A program made the position numbers and the translations under genes. The notes under the pieces were generated by a model, which worked only from the letters and a program-made list of their open reading frames with translations, did not search any database and was not told the DNA's origin. Positions 31,136 to 42,709 of a DNA stretch of 64,000 nt are shown here, in pieces (the stretch's first letter is position 1; each line of letters starts with the position of its first letter). The DNA is from Acidobacteriota bacterium. GTDB taxonomy: Bacteria; Acidobacteriota; Thermoanaerobaculia; Multivoradales; Multivoraceae. The DNA is taken from assembly GCA_011525365.1 (NCBI GenBank), contig WTGQ01000003.1, positions 1-64,000 of the forward strand, given 5' to 3'.

Positions 31136-31433
31136 TGGGCGTCCGGGCGCCCGATTCGCCCGCTTTCTTCGAGTCGTCCACGCCCGCAGGCTTCCTGGCA
31201 TCGTCCGACGCGGCGGCCTTCCTGCTCTTGTCGATTCGGCGCGGCGGCGGCGGTCGCTTCTCCTCGTCGAGTTCGACGTCGATCGACCGCTTCAGGTCGC
31301 TGGTGGCGCGCCGGAACTCCGCCATGCCGCGGCCGAGCGTGCGGCCGAGCTCGGGCAGCTTCCTGGGACCGAAGATGAGGAGGGCCGCCGCCATGATCAA
31401 CAACATCTCCTGCATGCCGATCGGGCCGAACAT
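31119..31433 (-). CDS. tatA: Sec-independent translocase TatA/TatB-like protein
   Basis: 104 residues: an N-terminal membrane helix ([20 protein letters not shown]), the [13 protein letters not shown] hinge, an amphipathic helix, and a polar tail rich in Lys and Asp. Only one such protein is seen in this window, so it may serve both TatA and TatB roles. The ATG at 31433 is the only start placing the helix at the N-terminus. The gene starts about 90 bp from a palindromic repeat, and overlaps tatC by 17 bp. Confidence 0.92.
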   Translation of the reverse strand: MFGPIGMQEMLLIMAAALLIFGPRKLPELGRTLGRGMAEFRRATSDLKRSIDVELDEEKRPPPPRRIDKSRKAAASDDARKPAGVDDSKKAGESGARTPSDPAA

Positions 31434-31500
31434 GGCCCGGCATGATACGCCAACGCCAGCCACTGGCGGATCGAGGAGGAGCAAGAGACCGACTCGCGCA

Positions 31501-31565
31501 TGCCGCTTCGCGGCTGCGCCTGATGCCGGCCAGAAGGCCGGCGCACCGACACCGCGCACCCAGCG
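31501..31565 (+). repeat. 27-bp palindrome copy 12 with family 2 tail
   Basis: Companion hairpin GCCGCTTCGCGGC at 31502-31514, core at 31525-31551, directly followed by CGCGCACCCAGCG (to 31565), the tail of family 2. The 31537-31565 part is an exact inverted copy of 30249-30277. It separates kdsC from tatA. Confidence 0.85.
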
Positions 31566-31566
31566 T

Positions 31567-32070
31567 TTACGAGACGGGGCCGAGGGCTTCGATGATGCGG
31601 TCGACGAGTTCGCGGGCGGCGCCGCGGCCGCCGCGGGCATCGAGCACGAGGTCGACGTTGTCGCGGACTTCCTGCACCGCGTCGGCCGGAGCCGCGGACA
31701 GGCCGGCGGCGCGCAGCACCGGCAGATCGACCAGGTCGTCGCCGACGTAGGCGACCTCGGACGCTTCGAGCCCGCGGCGCTCCAGGAGGTCGGCGAAGGC
31801 CGCGGCCTTGTCGCGGCAGCCCAGGAGGACCTCGTCGAAGCCGAGGTGGGCGGCGCGCCGCTCGACGGCGGGAGAGTCTCTTCTGGCGCTCAGAAGACCG
31901 ATTCCGAGGCCGGCCTCGCGGGCGCGCCGCACGGCCAGGCCGTCCCGGGTGTCGAACGCCACCGCCACCTCGTCGCCGACGTAGTAGAGCCGGCCGTCGG
32001 TAAGCACGCCGTCGACGTCGAAGAGCAAAAACCGCAACCGCAGGACGACAGAGGAGAGCATGGACGACAT
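31567..32070 (-). CDS. kdsC: 3-deoxy-D-manno-octulosonate 8-phosphate phosphatase
   Basis: 167-residue HAD phosphatase with [12 protein letters not shown] (catalytic Asp pair), a Ser/Thr-loop [11 protein letters not shown], and [14 protein letters not shown]. It hydrolyses KDO-8-P to KDO in LPS core synthesis. Its start [14 protein letters not shown] is nearly duplicated just upstream (32086-32127). It is part of the kdsB-pyrG-kdsA-kdsD-kdsC cluster. Confidence 0.92.
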   Translation of the reverse strand: MSSMLSSVVLRLRFLLFDVDGVLTDGRLYYVGDEVAVAFDTRDGLAVRRAREAGLGIGLLSARRDSPAVERRAAHLGFDEVLLGCRDKAAAFADLLERRGLEASEVAYVGDDLVDLPVLRAAGLSAAPADAVQEVRDNVDLVLDARGGRGAARELVDRIIEALGPVS

Positions 32071-32085
32071 GGGCGCCTCGAGCAG

Positions 32086-32127
32086 TTAGCGGAGCCGCAG
32101 GACTACGGAGGAGAGCATGGAAGACAT
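32086..32127 (-). other. Short ORF from duplicated kdsC start region
   Basis: A 13-codon reading frame ([13 protein letters not shown]) ending in TAA. Its sequence nearly repeats the first 13 codons of kdsC (32032-32070), with silent or near-silent changes. It lies 9 nt after the kdsD stop and 16 nt before the kdsC ATG. It could be a leader peptide, or simply a tandem duplication that a stop codon has isolated. Confidence 0.6.
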
Positions 32128-32136
32128 CCGCGGGAG

Positions 32137-33165
32137 CTACTTCCGGCGCAGGCCCCAGAGGTCGTGAATGTGCACCAGGCCCCGGAGACGGCCGGCGTCG
32201 CCCGTGATGAAGAGGGAGGTGATGCGGTGCCGCTCCATCGCCTCCAGAGCGACGGTGACCAGGGCCTCCGCGGGAATCGTCTTGGGATCGGGCGTCATGT
32301 AGTGCCGGACCGAGCGGTCGAGGAACGCGCCGCCGCCCGCGTCCACCGCGGGCTCCGTGTTGAGCAGCCGCCGCAGATCGCCGTCCGAGATCACGCCGCA
32401 GAGGCCGCCGTCGTCGTCCAGGACCGCCGTGATGCCGAACGACTTCTCGGTCATCTCGAACAGCGCTTCGCGCAGGGACGCTTCGAGTGCCACCCGCGGC
32501 AGGGCGTCGCCCCGGTGCATGACCTGCTCCACCGTCATCAGACGGCGGCCGAGCTCGCCGCCGGGATGAAGCGTCGCGAAGTCCTCCAGCGTGAAGCCGC
32601 GGGCCTCGAGCAGCGCCATCGCGAGCGCGTCGCCCAGAGCCAGGGTGGCGGTGGTCGAGGCCGTGGGCGCCATGTTCAGGGGGCAGGCCTCCTGGTCGAT
32701 CGCGGCCGAGAGGTGCAGGTCGGCTCGCTCGGCGATCGTGCTCCGGAGGGCGCCGGTGATCGCGATCAGGGGAACGCCGCGGCGATGCAGCACGTCGATC
32801 ATCTTGAGCAGCTCTTCCGTGCCGCCGGACGACGACGCGGCCAGGACGACGTCGCCCGGCACGATCATGCCGAGATCGCCATGGATCGCCTCGGCCGGGT
32901 GGATGAAGAGGGCCGGGGTTCCGGTGGAGGACAGGGTCGCCGCCACCTTCTTCATCACGTGGCCGCTCTTGCCCATGCCGGTGCAGACCACGCGCCCCCG
33001 GCAGTCGCGCATCCGCCGCACCGCCTCCGCGAACTCTTCGCCGAGCTGGCCGATGAGACCCTGAATGGCCGCCGCCTCGATCTCCAGCACCTTGCGGGCG
33101 ATCTCCAGGCTGCGGTCGCCGTCGACTGCCGGCGCCACGGGTTCGGCCACCTTCGACCCGGTCAC
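32137..33165 (-). CDS. kdsD: D-arabinose 5-phosphate isomerase (KdsD/KpsF)
   Basis: 342 residues: a SIS domain with CTGMGKSGHVMKKVAATLSSTG and ASSSGGTEELL, then two CBS domains. It isomerises ribulose 5-phosphate to arabinose 5-phosphate, first step of KDO synthesis. Its ATG overlaps the kdsA stop as ATGA. The CBS pair would sense a nucleotide, but the ligand is not evident. Confidence 0.94.
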   Translation of the reverse strand: MTGSKVAEPVAPAVDGDRSLEIARKVLEIEAAAIQGLIGQLGEEFAEAVRRMRDCRGRVVCTGMGKSGHVMKKVAATLSSTGTPALFIHPAEAIHGDLGMIVPGDVVLAASSSGGTEELLKMIDVLHRRGVPLIAITGALRSTIAERADLHLSAAIDQEACPLNMAPTASTTATLALGDALAMALLEARGFTLEDFATLHPGGELGRRLMTVEQVMHRGDALPRVALEASLREALFEMTEKSFGITAVLDDDGGLCGVISDGDLRRLLNTEPAVDAGGGAFLDRSVRHYMTPDPKTIPAEALVTVALEAMERHRITSLFITGDAGRLRGLVHIHDLWGLRRK

Positions 33166-33998
33166 ACCCAGGGTCCCTCCGCGGCCCGCGAACGGTGGAT
33201 CTCGAGCGCGGACAGGAGCAGGTTCTCGGCCCGCTGGAGCGGCAACTGCGTCTCCCGATCGCAGCGCGCGCTGTCCGGGTCGGGGTGCACTTCCAGGTAG
33301 AGACCCGCCGCGCCGGCTGCGATGGCGGCCCGGGTCAGGGGCTCGGCGAATCGGCGGTCGCCGCCGCTCTCCTTCTCTCGCGCCCCGGGGAGCTGCAGCG
33401 AGTGGGTCACGTCATAGAGGACGGCGATCCCGTGCTCGGCCAGGAGCCGGAAGCTCCGCATGTCGACGACCAGGTTGTGGTAGCCGAAGGAGCTGCCGCG
33501 CTCGGTGACGGCGACCCGCGCGTTGCCGGTCGCCCGGGCCTTGTCGACCGTCCTCGCCATGTCGGCGGGCGCCATGAACTGCCCTTTCTTGATCAGGAGG
33601 GCTCGGCCGGTCGCCGCGGCCTCGACCACGAGGTCGGTCTGCCGGCAGAGGAAGGCCGGGATCTGGAGCACGTCGCACACCTGGGCGGCCGCGCCGCACT
33701 GGTTCGGCTCGTGGACGTCGGTCAGGACCGGGAGGCCGGTGACCGCCTTGACCTCCGCGAGCGCCTCGAGGCCCTCGCCGAGGCCGGGACCGCGGAAGCT
33801 GTCGCCCGAGCTGCGGTTCGCCTTGTCGAAGGAGGACTTGAAGATCAGCGGCAGACCCAGACGGTGGCTCATCGCCTGGAGTTCCTGGCCGAAGCCGACC
33901 AGCCAGTCGCGGCCCTCGATCACGCAGGGACCGGCGATCACCGGCAGCGCGCCGCCGCCGAGAGCTACCCCCGGCGCGAGCTCGAAGCCGTCTGCCAA
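33162..33998 (-). CDS. kdsA: KDO-8-phosphate synthase
   Basis: 278-residue TIM barrel with IAGPCVIEG, SSFDKANRSS and LTDVHEPNQC. It condenses phosphoenolpyruvate with arabinose 5-phosphate. TTG start with TGAGGACG just upstream, 7 bp after the pyrG stop. The key Asn (KANRSS) and Cys-type metal residue (GPCVIE) are present, suggesting the metal-dependent class; I cannot determine this with certainty. Confidence 0.95.
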   Translation of the reverse strand: MADGFELAPGVALGGGALPVIAGPCVIEGRDWLVGFGQELQAMSHRLGLPLIFKSSFDKANRSSGDSFRGPGLGEGLEALAEVKAVTGLPVLTDVHEPNQCGAAAQVCDVLQIPAFLCRQTDLVVEAAATGRALLIKKGQFMAPADMARTVDKARATGNARVAVTERGSSFGYHNLVVDMRSFRLLAEHGIAVLYDVTHSLQLPGAREKESGGDRRFAEPLTRAAIAAGAAGLYLEVHPDPDSARCDRETQLPLQRAENLLLSALEIHRSRAAEGPWV

Positions 33999-34005
33999 GA
34001 CGTCC

Positions 34006-36497
<2,492 letters not shown>

Positions 36498-36559
36498 TAC
36501 CCGCGCGCCGCGCCGGGGGTCAAACCAGCCGGCTGTAGGCAGCCTGTAGCCTAGAGTTC

Positions 36560-37453
36560 TTGAACGAGCGTGGCTTTCTACACGTCGCGGCGCTGGCGGT
36601 CGGGCTCGCTCTGCCGGGCTGCGTCAACGCGCCGCCGACCGGCGCGGCGGAGTGGATCTGGGCCGATGGCGTCGGCGCGGAGCCGGGCCGGCCGGCCTCC
36701 TACCTGTTGCTGCGCGACTTCGAGCTGCCGGCGACGCCGGAGGCGGCGGCGCGCCTGTTCGTCGCCGCCGACCGCGAGTACGCGGTGCACCTGAACGGAC
36801 ACCAGATCGCCCGGGGCGCGTACCGGCGGGGTGAACCGATCGACGAGTTCCAGGTCGCCCACCTGCTGCGAGAGGGCTCGAACCGTCTGACGATCGAAGC
36901 ACGGACGCCTCACGGCGACGGCGGCGTACTCGCCGGCATCGAACTCGACGACGGCTCGATGCCGGTGGTGACGGACGGCGAGTGGCGGTTCACCGAAGCC
37001 TGGGATCCCCGCCTGGTCAAGGGAGAGATCCCGCTCGCGGACGCCGGTCCGGCGCTCCGACCGGTCCGGGTCTGGGGACGGCCGCCGGTCGGCCGCTGGG
37101 GCAGGGTTAGCCGCGGTGATTTGCAGAAACCCGATCAGATCTGGCGCTCCGCCGTAGCCTGGCGCATCGTTCGCGTGACCGCGTCGCCGGGCCTCGAGAT
37201 CGAGCCCGGGACGCGGTCCTCGCACCGGGTCGACTTCGGCCGGGAGGTCGCCGGCGTGCTCGAACTCGACTTTCGACCGGCGGCGGCCGAGGGCCACCGG
37301 GAACTGCGCATCTGCCTGGCCGGCGACTGCGAGCGGCGGCCGCTGGTGCTGACTTCCGGCAGGCCCGCGTGGCGCGATTCGGGCCGGCGCAGTTTCGACA
37401 CGGTGATCGTCACCGGCGTGCCCGGGCTGCGGGCGGTCCGGGCACGGAGATAG
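36560..37453 (+). CDS. Lipoprotein with alpha-L-rhamnosidase N-terminal-like domain
   Basis: 297 residues. A signal peptide ends in LALPGC, a lipobox, so the mature protein should be lipid-anchored. The first half (WIWADG, RDFELP, ARLFVAADREYAVHLNGHQIARG) resembles the carbohydrate-binding N-domain of rhamnosidases and related jelly-roll modules. No catalytic glycosidase domain follows, so it would bind rather than cleave sugar. TTG start at 36560. It is convergent with the LRR gene, whose end it nearly touches. Confidence 0.7.
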   Translation: MNERGFLHVAALAVGLALPGCVNAPPTGAAEWIWADGVGAEPGRPASYLLLRDFELPATPEAAARLFVAADREYAVHLNGHQIARGAYRRGEPIDEFQVAHLLREGSNRLTIEARTPHGDGGVLAGIELDDGSMPVVTDGEWRFTEAWDPRLVKGEIPLADAGPALRPVRVWGRPPVGRWGRVSRGDLQKPDQIWRSAVAWRIVRVTASPGLEIEPGTRSSHRVDFGREVAGVLELDFRPAAAEGHRELRICLAGDCERRPLVLTSGRPAWRDSGRRSFDTVIVTGVPGLRAVRARR

Positions 37454-37467
37454 ACCCGCGCACCCAG
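37453..37467 (+). repeat. Palindrome family 2 tail (GACCC GCGCACCCAG)
   Basis: The 3' arm and tail of family 2 lie exactly in the gap between the convergent lipoprotein and LRR stops. The 5' arm is missing. Confidence 0.45.
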
Positions 37468-40140
37468 CTACGGCGGGCAGGCGAAAGCGCGATTGTCACG
37501 AACAGCCACGAAGGCGCCTCGAGTGGTCTCGTAGTCCCTTGCGCGGACCTCGCCTTCGGCTTCCGGCTGGTGTTCGATCTTCACCCGGACGGCCAGATCC
37601 GTCGCGCCGCCCATGTACACCCAGTAGCGCCCATTCGTTGCACATGCGTCGAGCACCTTCAGGAAGATCTCGACGTTGCCCGGCTGGAGGAACGTGTAGT
37701 AACCCGCGTCACGAGTCAGTGAGTTGGCGGCCGCGGGTTTCCATTCCGCTGTCTTGGGATCCTGATACTCGGCTGTGGCGCTGAACCTGCCGTCGTGCAG
37801 ACACAGCTTCGAAGAGTCCGGGAAGCGGCAGGCGCCGGCGTCGGGGTGCCCCACCGGGATCACTTCGACACCGGACCGGACCCGCACGGGCGGGCCCAGA
37901 TACCTCCCGTCGCCATCGGCGGCCGCCACGTCGACCTGCACGTCCACCGCGCCTGGCTCGCGGAACGTCCAGTGCAGCACGGGCGCGTTCGTCCTGCTCG
38001 GCGCGCCATTGACCACCCACGTGTACCGGTTCGGACGGCCGTCGGACTCGACCCGGAAGGTGACCTGCTGGCCGGCGAGGACCACGCTCGGCAACACCTC
38101 GAGGCGAGCCGTGGTCGGCGCCGCCGGCGGCGGCAGGCTCGTCCCGACCGTTCTCGCGCGGCTCCGCCCGGTTCCCTCCGAGCAGGGGAAGGCTCTCAGG
38201 TCCGTGATCGCCCTGAACGGACGACCGCCGACCGTCTCGTACCCGGCGCTCCGCTCCGTCGCGCTGTCCAGCACCGTCAGCCGGATGCCGACGTCCGTGG
38301 CGCCGCCGGCGAACACCCAGTAGCGCCCATTGAACCCGCAGGCGTCGAGCACCTTCACCATGACCTCGACGTTGGTCTCGTCGAAGAAGGTAAAGAACCC
38401 GGTGTCGCGGCTGAAGACCTTCGTGCGTGCCGCGGTCCATTCCCGACCCTTCGGATCGAAGAAGTCGACGGTCACGACGAACCGGTCCTCGCCCAGGCAA
38501 AGCTCGAACGGGTCTTCGGACGCGCAGACGTTGGCGCGAGAGTCATCCTCAGAGAGCACTTCAACTCCCAGACTCGCCGTGACCGCCTCGGTGACCGGTA
38601 CTCCCTGGTCGTCGACGAAGGCGGCAGTCGCCGTGATCGTGCTCCAGCCCGCGTGCTGGAAGGACCATGGCAACGTCGCCGAATCGTTGTCGACCACCTC
38701 TCCCGCAACGGTCCAGGTGTAGCGATTCGCGTCGGCATCCGTCCGTGCGCGGAAGGTCACCGTCCGACCCCTGACGACGATGTCCGGCTCAACCGTCAAC
38801 GTCAGGCGGGTCAGCACCGCCCCGCAGGCAGGGATCGCGTCGGTTTCACCGGTCAGGGCCGCATACCACTCCAGCAGGGAAGCCGGCAGGCACACACGGT
38901 TCGTCCCCCGCGCTCTGAAGTCGGTCAGGCTGCCAAGCTGGCTGAAGGCAGCCGGCACTTCGCCGGAGAGATCGTTGTCCTCGAGGTACAGCCGCGTCAG
39001 ATTGCCGAGAGATCCGAGTTCCGCGGGAATGCTCCCCGTGAGGCGGTTGGACTGCAGCGCGAGGATGGAGAGGTCGCCGAGTTCACCCAGCTCCGGAGGG
39101 ATGCGCCCGGTCAGGCGGTTCGCATTCAGGGCAAGAATGAGGAGCTCGGACAGATCCCCGAGTTCCGCAGGGATGTTCCCGGTCAGGCGGTTCGAATCCA
39201 GGGCAAGGAGTGTGAGGCTGGACAGCTCTCCTAGCTCCGAGGGAATCGTCCCATCAAGATCGTTGGACGACAAGTCGAGGAGCTGGAGATCGGAGAGCCT
39301 TCCCAACTCGACCGGAACACTCCCCGTCAACTCGTTGGACGACAGATCGAGGAACCGGAGACTGGAGAGCGCTCCCAGTTCCTGAGGAATCCTCCCGACA
39401 AGACGGTTGGACTCCAGGGAAAGGCCCACCAGGTCGGTAAGATCCCCCAGTTCCGCGGGAACACCCCCGGTCAGGTCGTTGGACGACAGATCGAGAGAAA
39501 CGAGATTCGACAGGGATCCCAGGTCAGCCGGAATGCTCCCCGTCAGATCGTTGTCCCCCAGGAGCAGCCCCACGAGGTTGGAGAGCTCTCCCAGAGACCG
39601 AGGAATGGTCCCCGTCAGATCGTTGGACGACAGATCCAGGCTCAGGAGCCCATCCAGGCCTCCGAGCTCCGGAGGGATACTCCCGGTCAGACTGTTCGAC
39701 GACAGAAAGAGCTGAAAGAGGTTGGAGAGCCCTCCCAGGGAGTCGGGAATGCTCCCCGCCAGGCTGTTGAAGGACAGGGCCAGCGACTCGAGCCGGGCGA
39801 GATCGCCAAGCTGACTCGGGATGCTCCCGGTCAGGCTGTTGAACCCCAGGTGGAGCAGCCGGAGATCGGCGAGCCGTCCCAACTCGGGGGGAATGCTCCC
39901 CGTGAGGCCGTTGGACGACAGCTCGAGCGAAATCACGCGACCACTTCGGTCGACGCCGACGCCGAACCACTCGCCGATATCCGTGGAGTCGTCCTTCCAG
40001 TTCGTGTTGTTCGTCCAGTTGTCGCCGCCGGTGGCGTCATAGAACGCCTCCAGGACGGCTCTCTCGTCGACCTGCGCCGTCGCCGGCGCGGAGAGGCCCG
40101 CCAGAGCCAACGTGGCCAACGCGGTTACGGTTCTTCCCAT
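37468..40140 (-). CDS. Secreted leucine-rich-repeat protein with two WFF/WVF domains
   Basis: 890 residues. After a signal peptide (ATLALAGLSAPATAQ) and an N-cap (LEAFYDATGGDNWTNNTNW) come about 14 plant-type 24-residue LRRs of the pattern LxLSSNxLTGxIPxELG. Two PKD-like beta domains (LTVEPDIVVRGRTVTF; LEVLPSVVLAGQQVTF) alternate with two copies of the window's C-terminal domain (FFTFFDETNVEVMVKVLDACG; YYTFLQPGNVEIFLKVLDACA). The DNA of the LRR array, about 38930-39920, is a 72-bp near-repeat. It is probably a surface protein for binding ligands or other cells. The ATG lies 16 bp inside lolA. Confidence 0.85.
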   Translation of the reverse strand: MGRTVTALATLALAGLSAPATAQVDERAVLEAFYDATGGDNWTNNTNWKDDSTDIGEWFGVGVDRSGRVISLELSSNGLTGSIPPELGRLADLRLLHLGFNSLTGSIPSQLGDLARLESLALSFNSLAGSIPDSLGGLSNLFQLFLSSNSLTGSIPPELGGLDGLLSLDLSSNDLTGTIPRSLGELSNLVGLLLGDNDLTGSIPADLGSLSNLVSLDLSSNDLTGGVPAELGDLTDLVGLSLESNRLVGRIPQELGALSSLRFLDLSSNELTGSVPVELGRLSDLQLLDLSSNDLDGTIPSELGELSSLTLLALDSNRLTGNIPAELGDLSELLILALNANRLTGRIPPELGELGDLSILALQSNRLTGSIPAELGSLGNLTRLYLEDNDLSGEVPAAFSQLGSLTDFRARGTNRVCLPASLLEWYAALTGETDAIPACGAVLTRLTLTVEPDIVVRGRTVTFRARTDADANRYTWTVAGEVVDNDSATLPWSFQHAGWSTITATAAFVDDQGVPVTEAVTASLGVEVLSEDDSRANVCASEDPFELCLGEDRFVVTVDFFDPKGREWTAARTKVFSRDTGFFTFFDETNVEVMVKVLDACGFNGRYWVFAGGATDVGIRLTVLDSATERSAGYETVGGRPFRAITDLRAFPCSEGTGRSRARTVGTSLPPPAAPTTARLEVLPSVVLAGQQVTFRVESDGRPNRYTWVVNGAPSRTNAPVLHWTFREPGAVDVQVDVAAADGDGRYLGPPVRVRSGVEVIPVGHPDAGACRFPDSSKLCLHDGRFSATAEYQDPKTAEWKPAAANSLTRDAGYYTFLQPGNVEIFLKVLDACATNGRYWVYMGGATDLAVRVKIEHQPEAEGEVRARDYETTRGAFVAVRDNRAFACPP

Positions 40141-40772
40141 TGGATGCCCGCGGGGGGTTCGAAGCGGCCGGACGGCGCGCCGGACCGGTAGTCGCCGACC
40201 AGGAACCGGTTCTCGTTGCGCTGGGCGTCGTAGTAGGTCAGTTCGCGCAGCCGCTGGTCCCCGGCGTCGATCACGACCTGTACCTCGACCACGTCTTCGC
40301 TCGGTTCGAGCGGGCGCAGGACCAGACGCAGCCGGTTCCCTTCCGCCGCGTCCAGCGCCGCCTCGTAACGCTCGCGGAGGTCGCCGGTCGTCAGCAGGAA
40401 GAAGTCGAGTCCGGGCGCGGGCTGTTCCGAGAGGTCGTAGCGCTGGCCGACCGGCTCGCCCGGATTCCAGTGGTGGACCGTGCGTCCGCAGAGCAGGAAC
40501 GCCTTCTCGAAGGGCGGGGAGTAGTCCCAGCGCAGGCAGCCCGGGAGGTCGATGGCGAGGCTGCCGCGCTCGGTCTCGCCGTCCTCGGGCGCGAAGCCGA
40601 AGGGGACGAAGGTCTGCACGAAGCCAGCCGACAGCGGCCCCGAACTCTCGAGCTCTCGCCGGAAGTTGTCGAGGACCTGCCATGGGTCGTCGGCCGCCGG
40701 CGCCGGCGCCGCGGCGAAGCCGAACGCGGAGGCGATCGCGGTCGCCAGTGCCGCCACCCGGACGGGTGACAT
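40125..40772 (-). CDS. lolA: Outer-membrane lipoprotein carrier LolA
   Basis: 215 residues: signal peptide (VAALATAIASAFGFAAAPAPA), then LolA fold with WDYSPPFEKAFLLCGRTVHHWNP and LTYYDAQRNENRFLV. It ferries lipoproteins across the periplasm to the outer membrane, consistent with a diderm. Its ATG overlaps the purH TGA as ATGA and its end overlaps the LRR gene. LolB or LolCDE are not in the window. Confidence 0.88.
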   Translation of the reverse strand: MSPVRVAALATAIASAFGFAAAPAPAADDPWQVLDNFRRELESSGPLSAGFVQTFVPFGFAPEDGETERGSLAIDLPGCLRWDYSPPFEKAFLLCGRTVHHWNPGEPVGQRYDLSEQPAPGLDFFLLTTGDLRERYEAALDAAEGNRLRLVLRPLEPSEDVVEVQVVIDAGDQRLRELTYYDAQRNENRFLVGDYRSGAPSGRFEPPAGIQWEEP

Positions 40773-42343
40773 CAGTGCTTGAAGTGACGCCGGCCGGTGA
40801 GCACCATCGCGATGCCGTGCTCGTCGGCGGCGGCCACGATCTCGTCGTCGCGCACCGAGCCGCCCGGCTGGGCGATCGCGGTGACGCCGGCGGCAGCCAG
40901 AGTGTCGACGCCGTCGCGGAAGGGGAAGAAGGCGTCGGAGGCCGCCACCGTCCCGGCGACCTCCAGTTGCGCCTTGTCCAGGGCGATCCGGCAGGAATCG
41001 ACGCGGCTCATCTGGCCGGCGCCGATGCCCACCGTCTGGTGCTCGTTGGTGACGACGATCGCGTTCGACTTCGTCGCCCGGCAGACTTTCCAGGCGAAGT
41101 CGAGGGCGCGAAGCTGGGCCGCGTCGGGCCGAGCCCGGGTCGGACAGGACCAGCCCGCCGGATCCTCCGGCGCGGTGTCGATCTGCTGGCCGAGGAAGCC
41201 GCCCTCGATCGCCCGCAGCTCCCACTCGCCGCCAACGGGCGAAAAGACCGGACATTCGAGCAGACGCAGGTTCTTCTTCCGGCCCAGCCGCTCGAGCGCG
41301 GCGGGCTCGTAGGCCGGCGCCGTCACCACCTCGACGAAGAGCTTCGCCATCGCTTCCGCGAGGGCGCCGTCGAACGGCCGGTTGACGGCGATGATCGAAC
41401 CGAACGCGGAAACCGGATCGCAGGCCAGCGCACGTTCGTAGGCCTCGACCAGCGTGCCGCCGCGACCGACGCCGCAGGGGTTGTTGTGCTTGACGATGAC
41501 CACGACGGGGTCTTTCTCCGGACCGTCGAACAGCGCCGACAGCTTGCGCGCCGCGTCGGCGTCCAGGAGGTTGTTCCACGAGAGTTCCTTGCCCTGGAGC
41601 TGCCGGAAGCCGCCGAACACCCCGCCGCCGCCCACCTGCCGGTAGACCGCGGCCGCCTGGTGCGGGTTTTCGCCATAGCGCGGCTGGAGCACACGCTCGA
41701 GTTCGAGGTGTACCGTGCCGGGGAGCGCGTGGGGTTCGTCGACGGGCACCCAGCCGGCGCCGTTGGCCAGCCAGTCGGCGATCGCGGCGTCGTAGCTCCG
41801 CGTGTGCCGGAAGGCCTTCAACGCCAGTCGGCGGCGGACCTCGTCGGACAGGCCGCCCTCGCTCTCGAGCGCCGCGAGGACGACCGGATAGTCGGACGGG
41901 TCGACCACGACGGCGACGTTGGCGAAGTTCTTGGCCGCCGCCCGGACCATGCTGGGCCCGCCGATGTCGATCATCTCGACCGTGCCGTCCACCGACGCGT
42001 CCGGCGCAGCGGCGGCATCCTCGAACGGGTAGAGGTTGACCGCCACGAGGTCGATCGGTGGAATCTCGTGCTCGTCGAGCTCCTCGCGGTGTTCCGCGCG
42101 CCGCCGGTCCGCGAGGATCCCGCCGAAGATCCGTGGATGCAGGCTCTTGACGCGGCCGTGGAGAATCTCCGGATGGCCGGTGATCTCGGACACCGCGGTC
42201 ACCGGCACTCCGCGTTCCGAGAGCTGCCGCGCCGTGCCGCCGGTCGAGACGATCTCGACCCCCAGCTTCGCCAGCCCCGACCCGAGATCCTCCAGCCCCG
42301 TCTTGTCGAAAACCGAAACCAGTGCGCGGCGAACGGGGAGCAT
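40772..42343 (-). CDS. purH: Bifunctional AICAR transformylase / IMP cyclohydrolase
   Basis: 523 residues with the MGS-type IMPCH domain (ALVSVFDKTG, HPEILHGRVKSLHPRIFGG) and the AICARFT domain (RYGENPHQAA, IVKHNNPCGV). It performs the last two steps of purine synthesis. The usual folate-binding and Lys-His catalytic pair (KHNNPCG) are intact. Starts ATG; divergent from tRNA-Phe with about 100 bp between. Confidence 0.96.
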   Translation of the reverse strand: MLPVRRALVSVFDKTGLEDLGSGLAKLGVEIVSTGGTARQLSERGVPVTAVSEITGHPEILHGRVKSLHPRIFGGILADRRRAEHREELDEHEIPPIDLVAVNLYPFEDAAAAPDASVDGTVEMIDIGGPSMVRAAAKNFANVAVVVDPSDYPVVLAALESEGGLSDEVRRRLALKAFRHTRSYDAAIADWLANGAGWVPVDEPHALPGTVHLELERVLQPRYGENPHQAAAVYRQVGGGGVFGGFRQLQGKELSWNNLLDADAARKLSALFDGPEKDPVVVIVKHNNPCGVGRGGTLVEAYERALACDPVSAFGSIIAVNRPFDGALAEAMAKLFVEVVTAPAYEPAALERLGRKKNLRLLECPVFSPVGGEWELRAIEGGFLGQQIDTAPEDPAGWSCPTRARPDAAQLRALDFAWKVCRATKSNAIVVTNEHQTVGIGAGQMSRVDSCRIALDKAQLEVAGTVAASDAFFPFRDGVDTLAAAGVTAIAQPGGSVRDDEIVAAADEHGIAMVLTGRRHFKH

Positions 42344-42383
42344 CGGCGTCGGCGCAGCGTAGCACGCAGGAGGACCTCACCCG

Positions 42384-42413
42384 TTGCGTTTCTACGGCGC
42401 AAGCTGCTAGAAA
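42384..42413 (+). promoter_or_regulatory. Possible promoter for tRNA-Phe
   Basis: TTGCGT, an 18-bp spacer, then TAGAAA, about 35 bp before the tRNA. Similar to a sigma70 promoter. Not tested. Confidence 0.4.
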
Positions 42414-42448
42414 CCTGCTCTGCCGTGCGACGCCTCACGCGCGACTCT

Positions 42449-42524
42449 GCCCAGGTAGCTCAGTTGGTAGAGCACCTGACTGAAAATCAGGGTGTCGGTG
42501 GTTCGAATCCGCCCCTGGGCACCA
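42449..42524 (+). tRNA. tRNA-Phe (GAA)
   Basis: 76 nt including CCA. Acceptor GCCCAGG/CCTGGGC; anticodon loop CTGAAAA; T loop TTCGAAT. It directly precedes the candidate long RNA. Confidence 0.96.
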
Positions 42525-42709
42525 TGTACGCGAGCCCGGCCACCGCCTCCCTTACGGACCGCCGCCGCGGAGAACCCGGAGAATCCGCAGCAATTCCGCA
42601 GTGCCTTCCAGAGCTTCCCAACCGGAGACCGAAACCCGTAACCGACAGCAACGAGGACAGTTACGGCCGGCCCGGAAGCGCTGTCCCGCTACCTGCGAGA
42701 AACGCCGGC
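42525..42709. other. Intergenic, nothing recognised
   Basis: Between tRNA-Phe and the next promoter. I see no coding frame with family resemblance and no hairpin of note apart from short CCGG-rich stems. Confidence 0.5.

Noticed and set aside
31119-31640. TatA with a 69-residue N-terminal extension
   Set aside because: The extension reads through a palindromic repeat, and the family's membrane helix must be N-terminal.
37468-40140. LRR protein as eukaryotic contamination
   Set aside because: It is flanked by and overlaps bacterial genes, with a bacterial signal peptide and the window's own C-terminal domain.
40125-42380. A very long LolA precursor frame reaching into purH
   Set aside because: The upstream part is an out-of-frame shadow of purH; LolA begins with a normal signal peptide at 40772.
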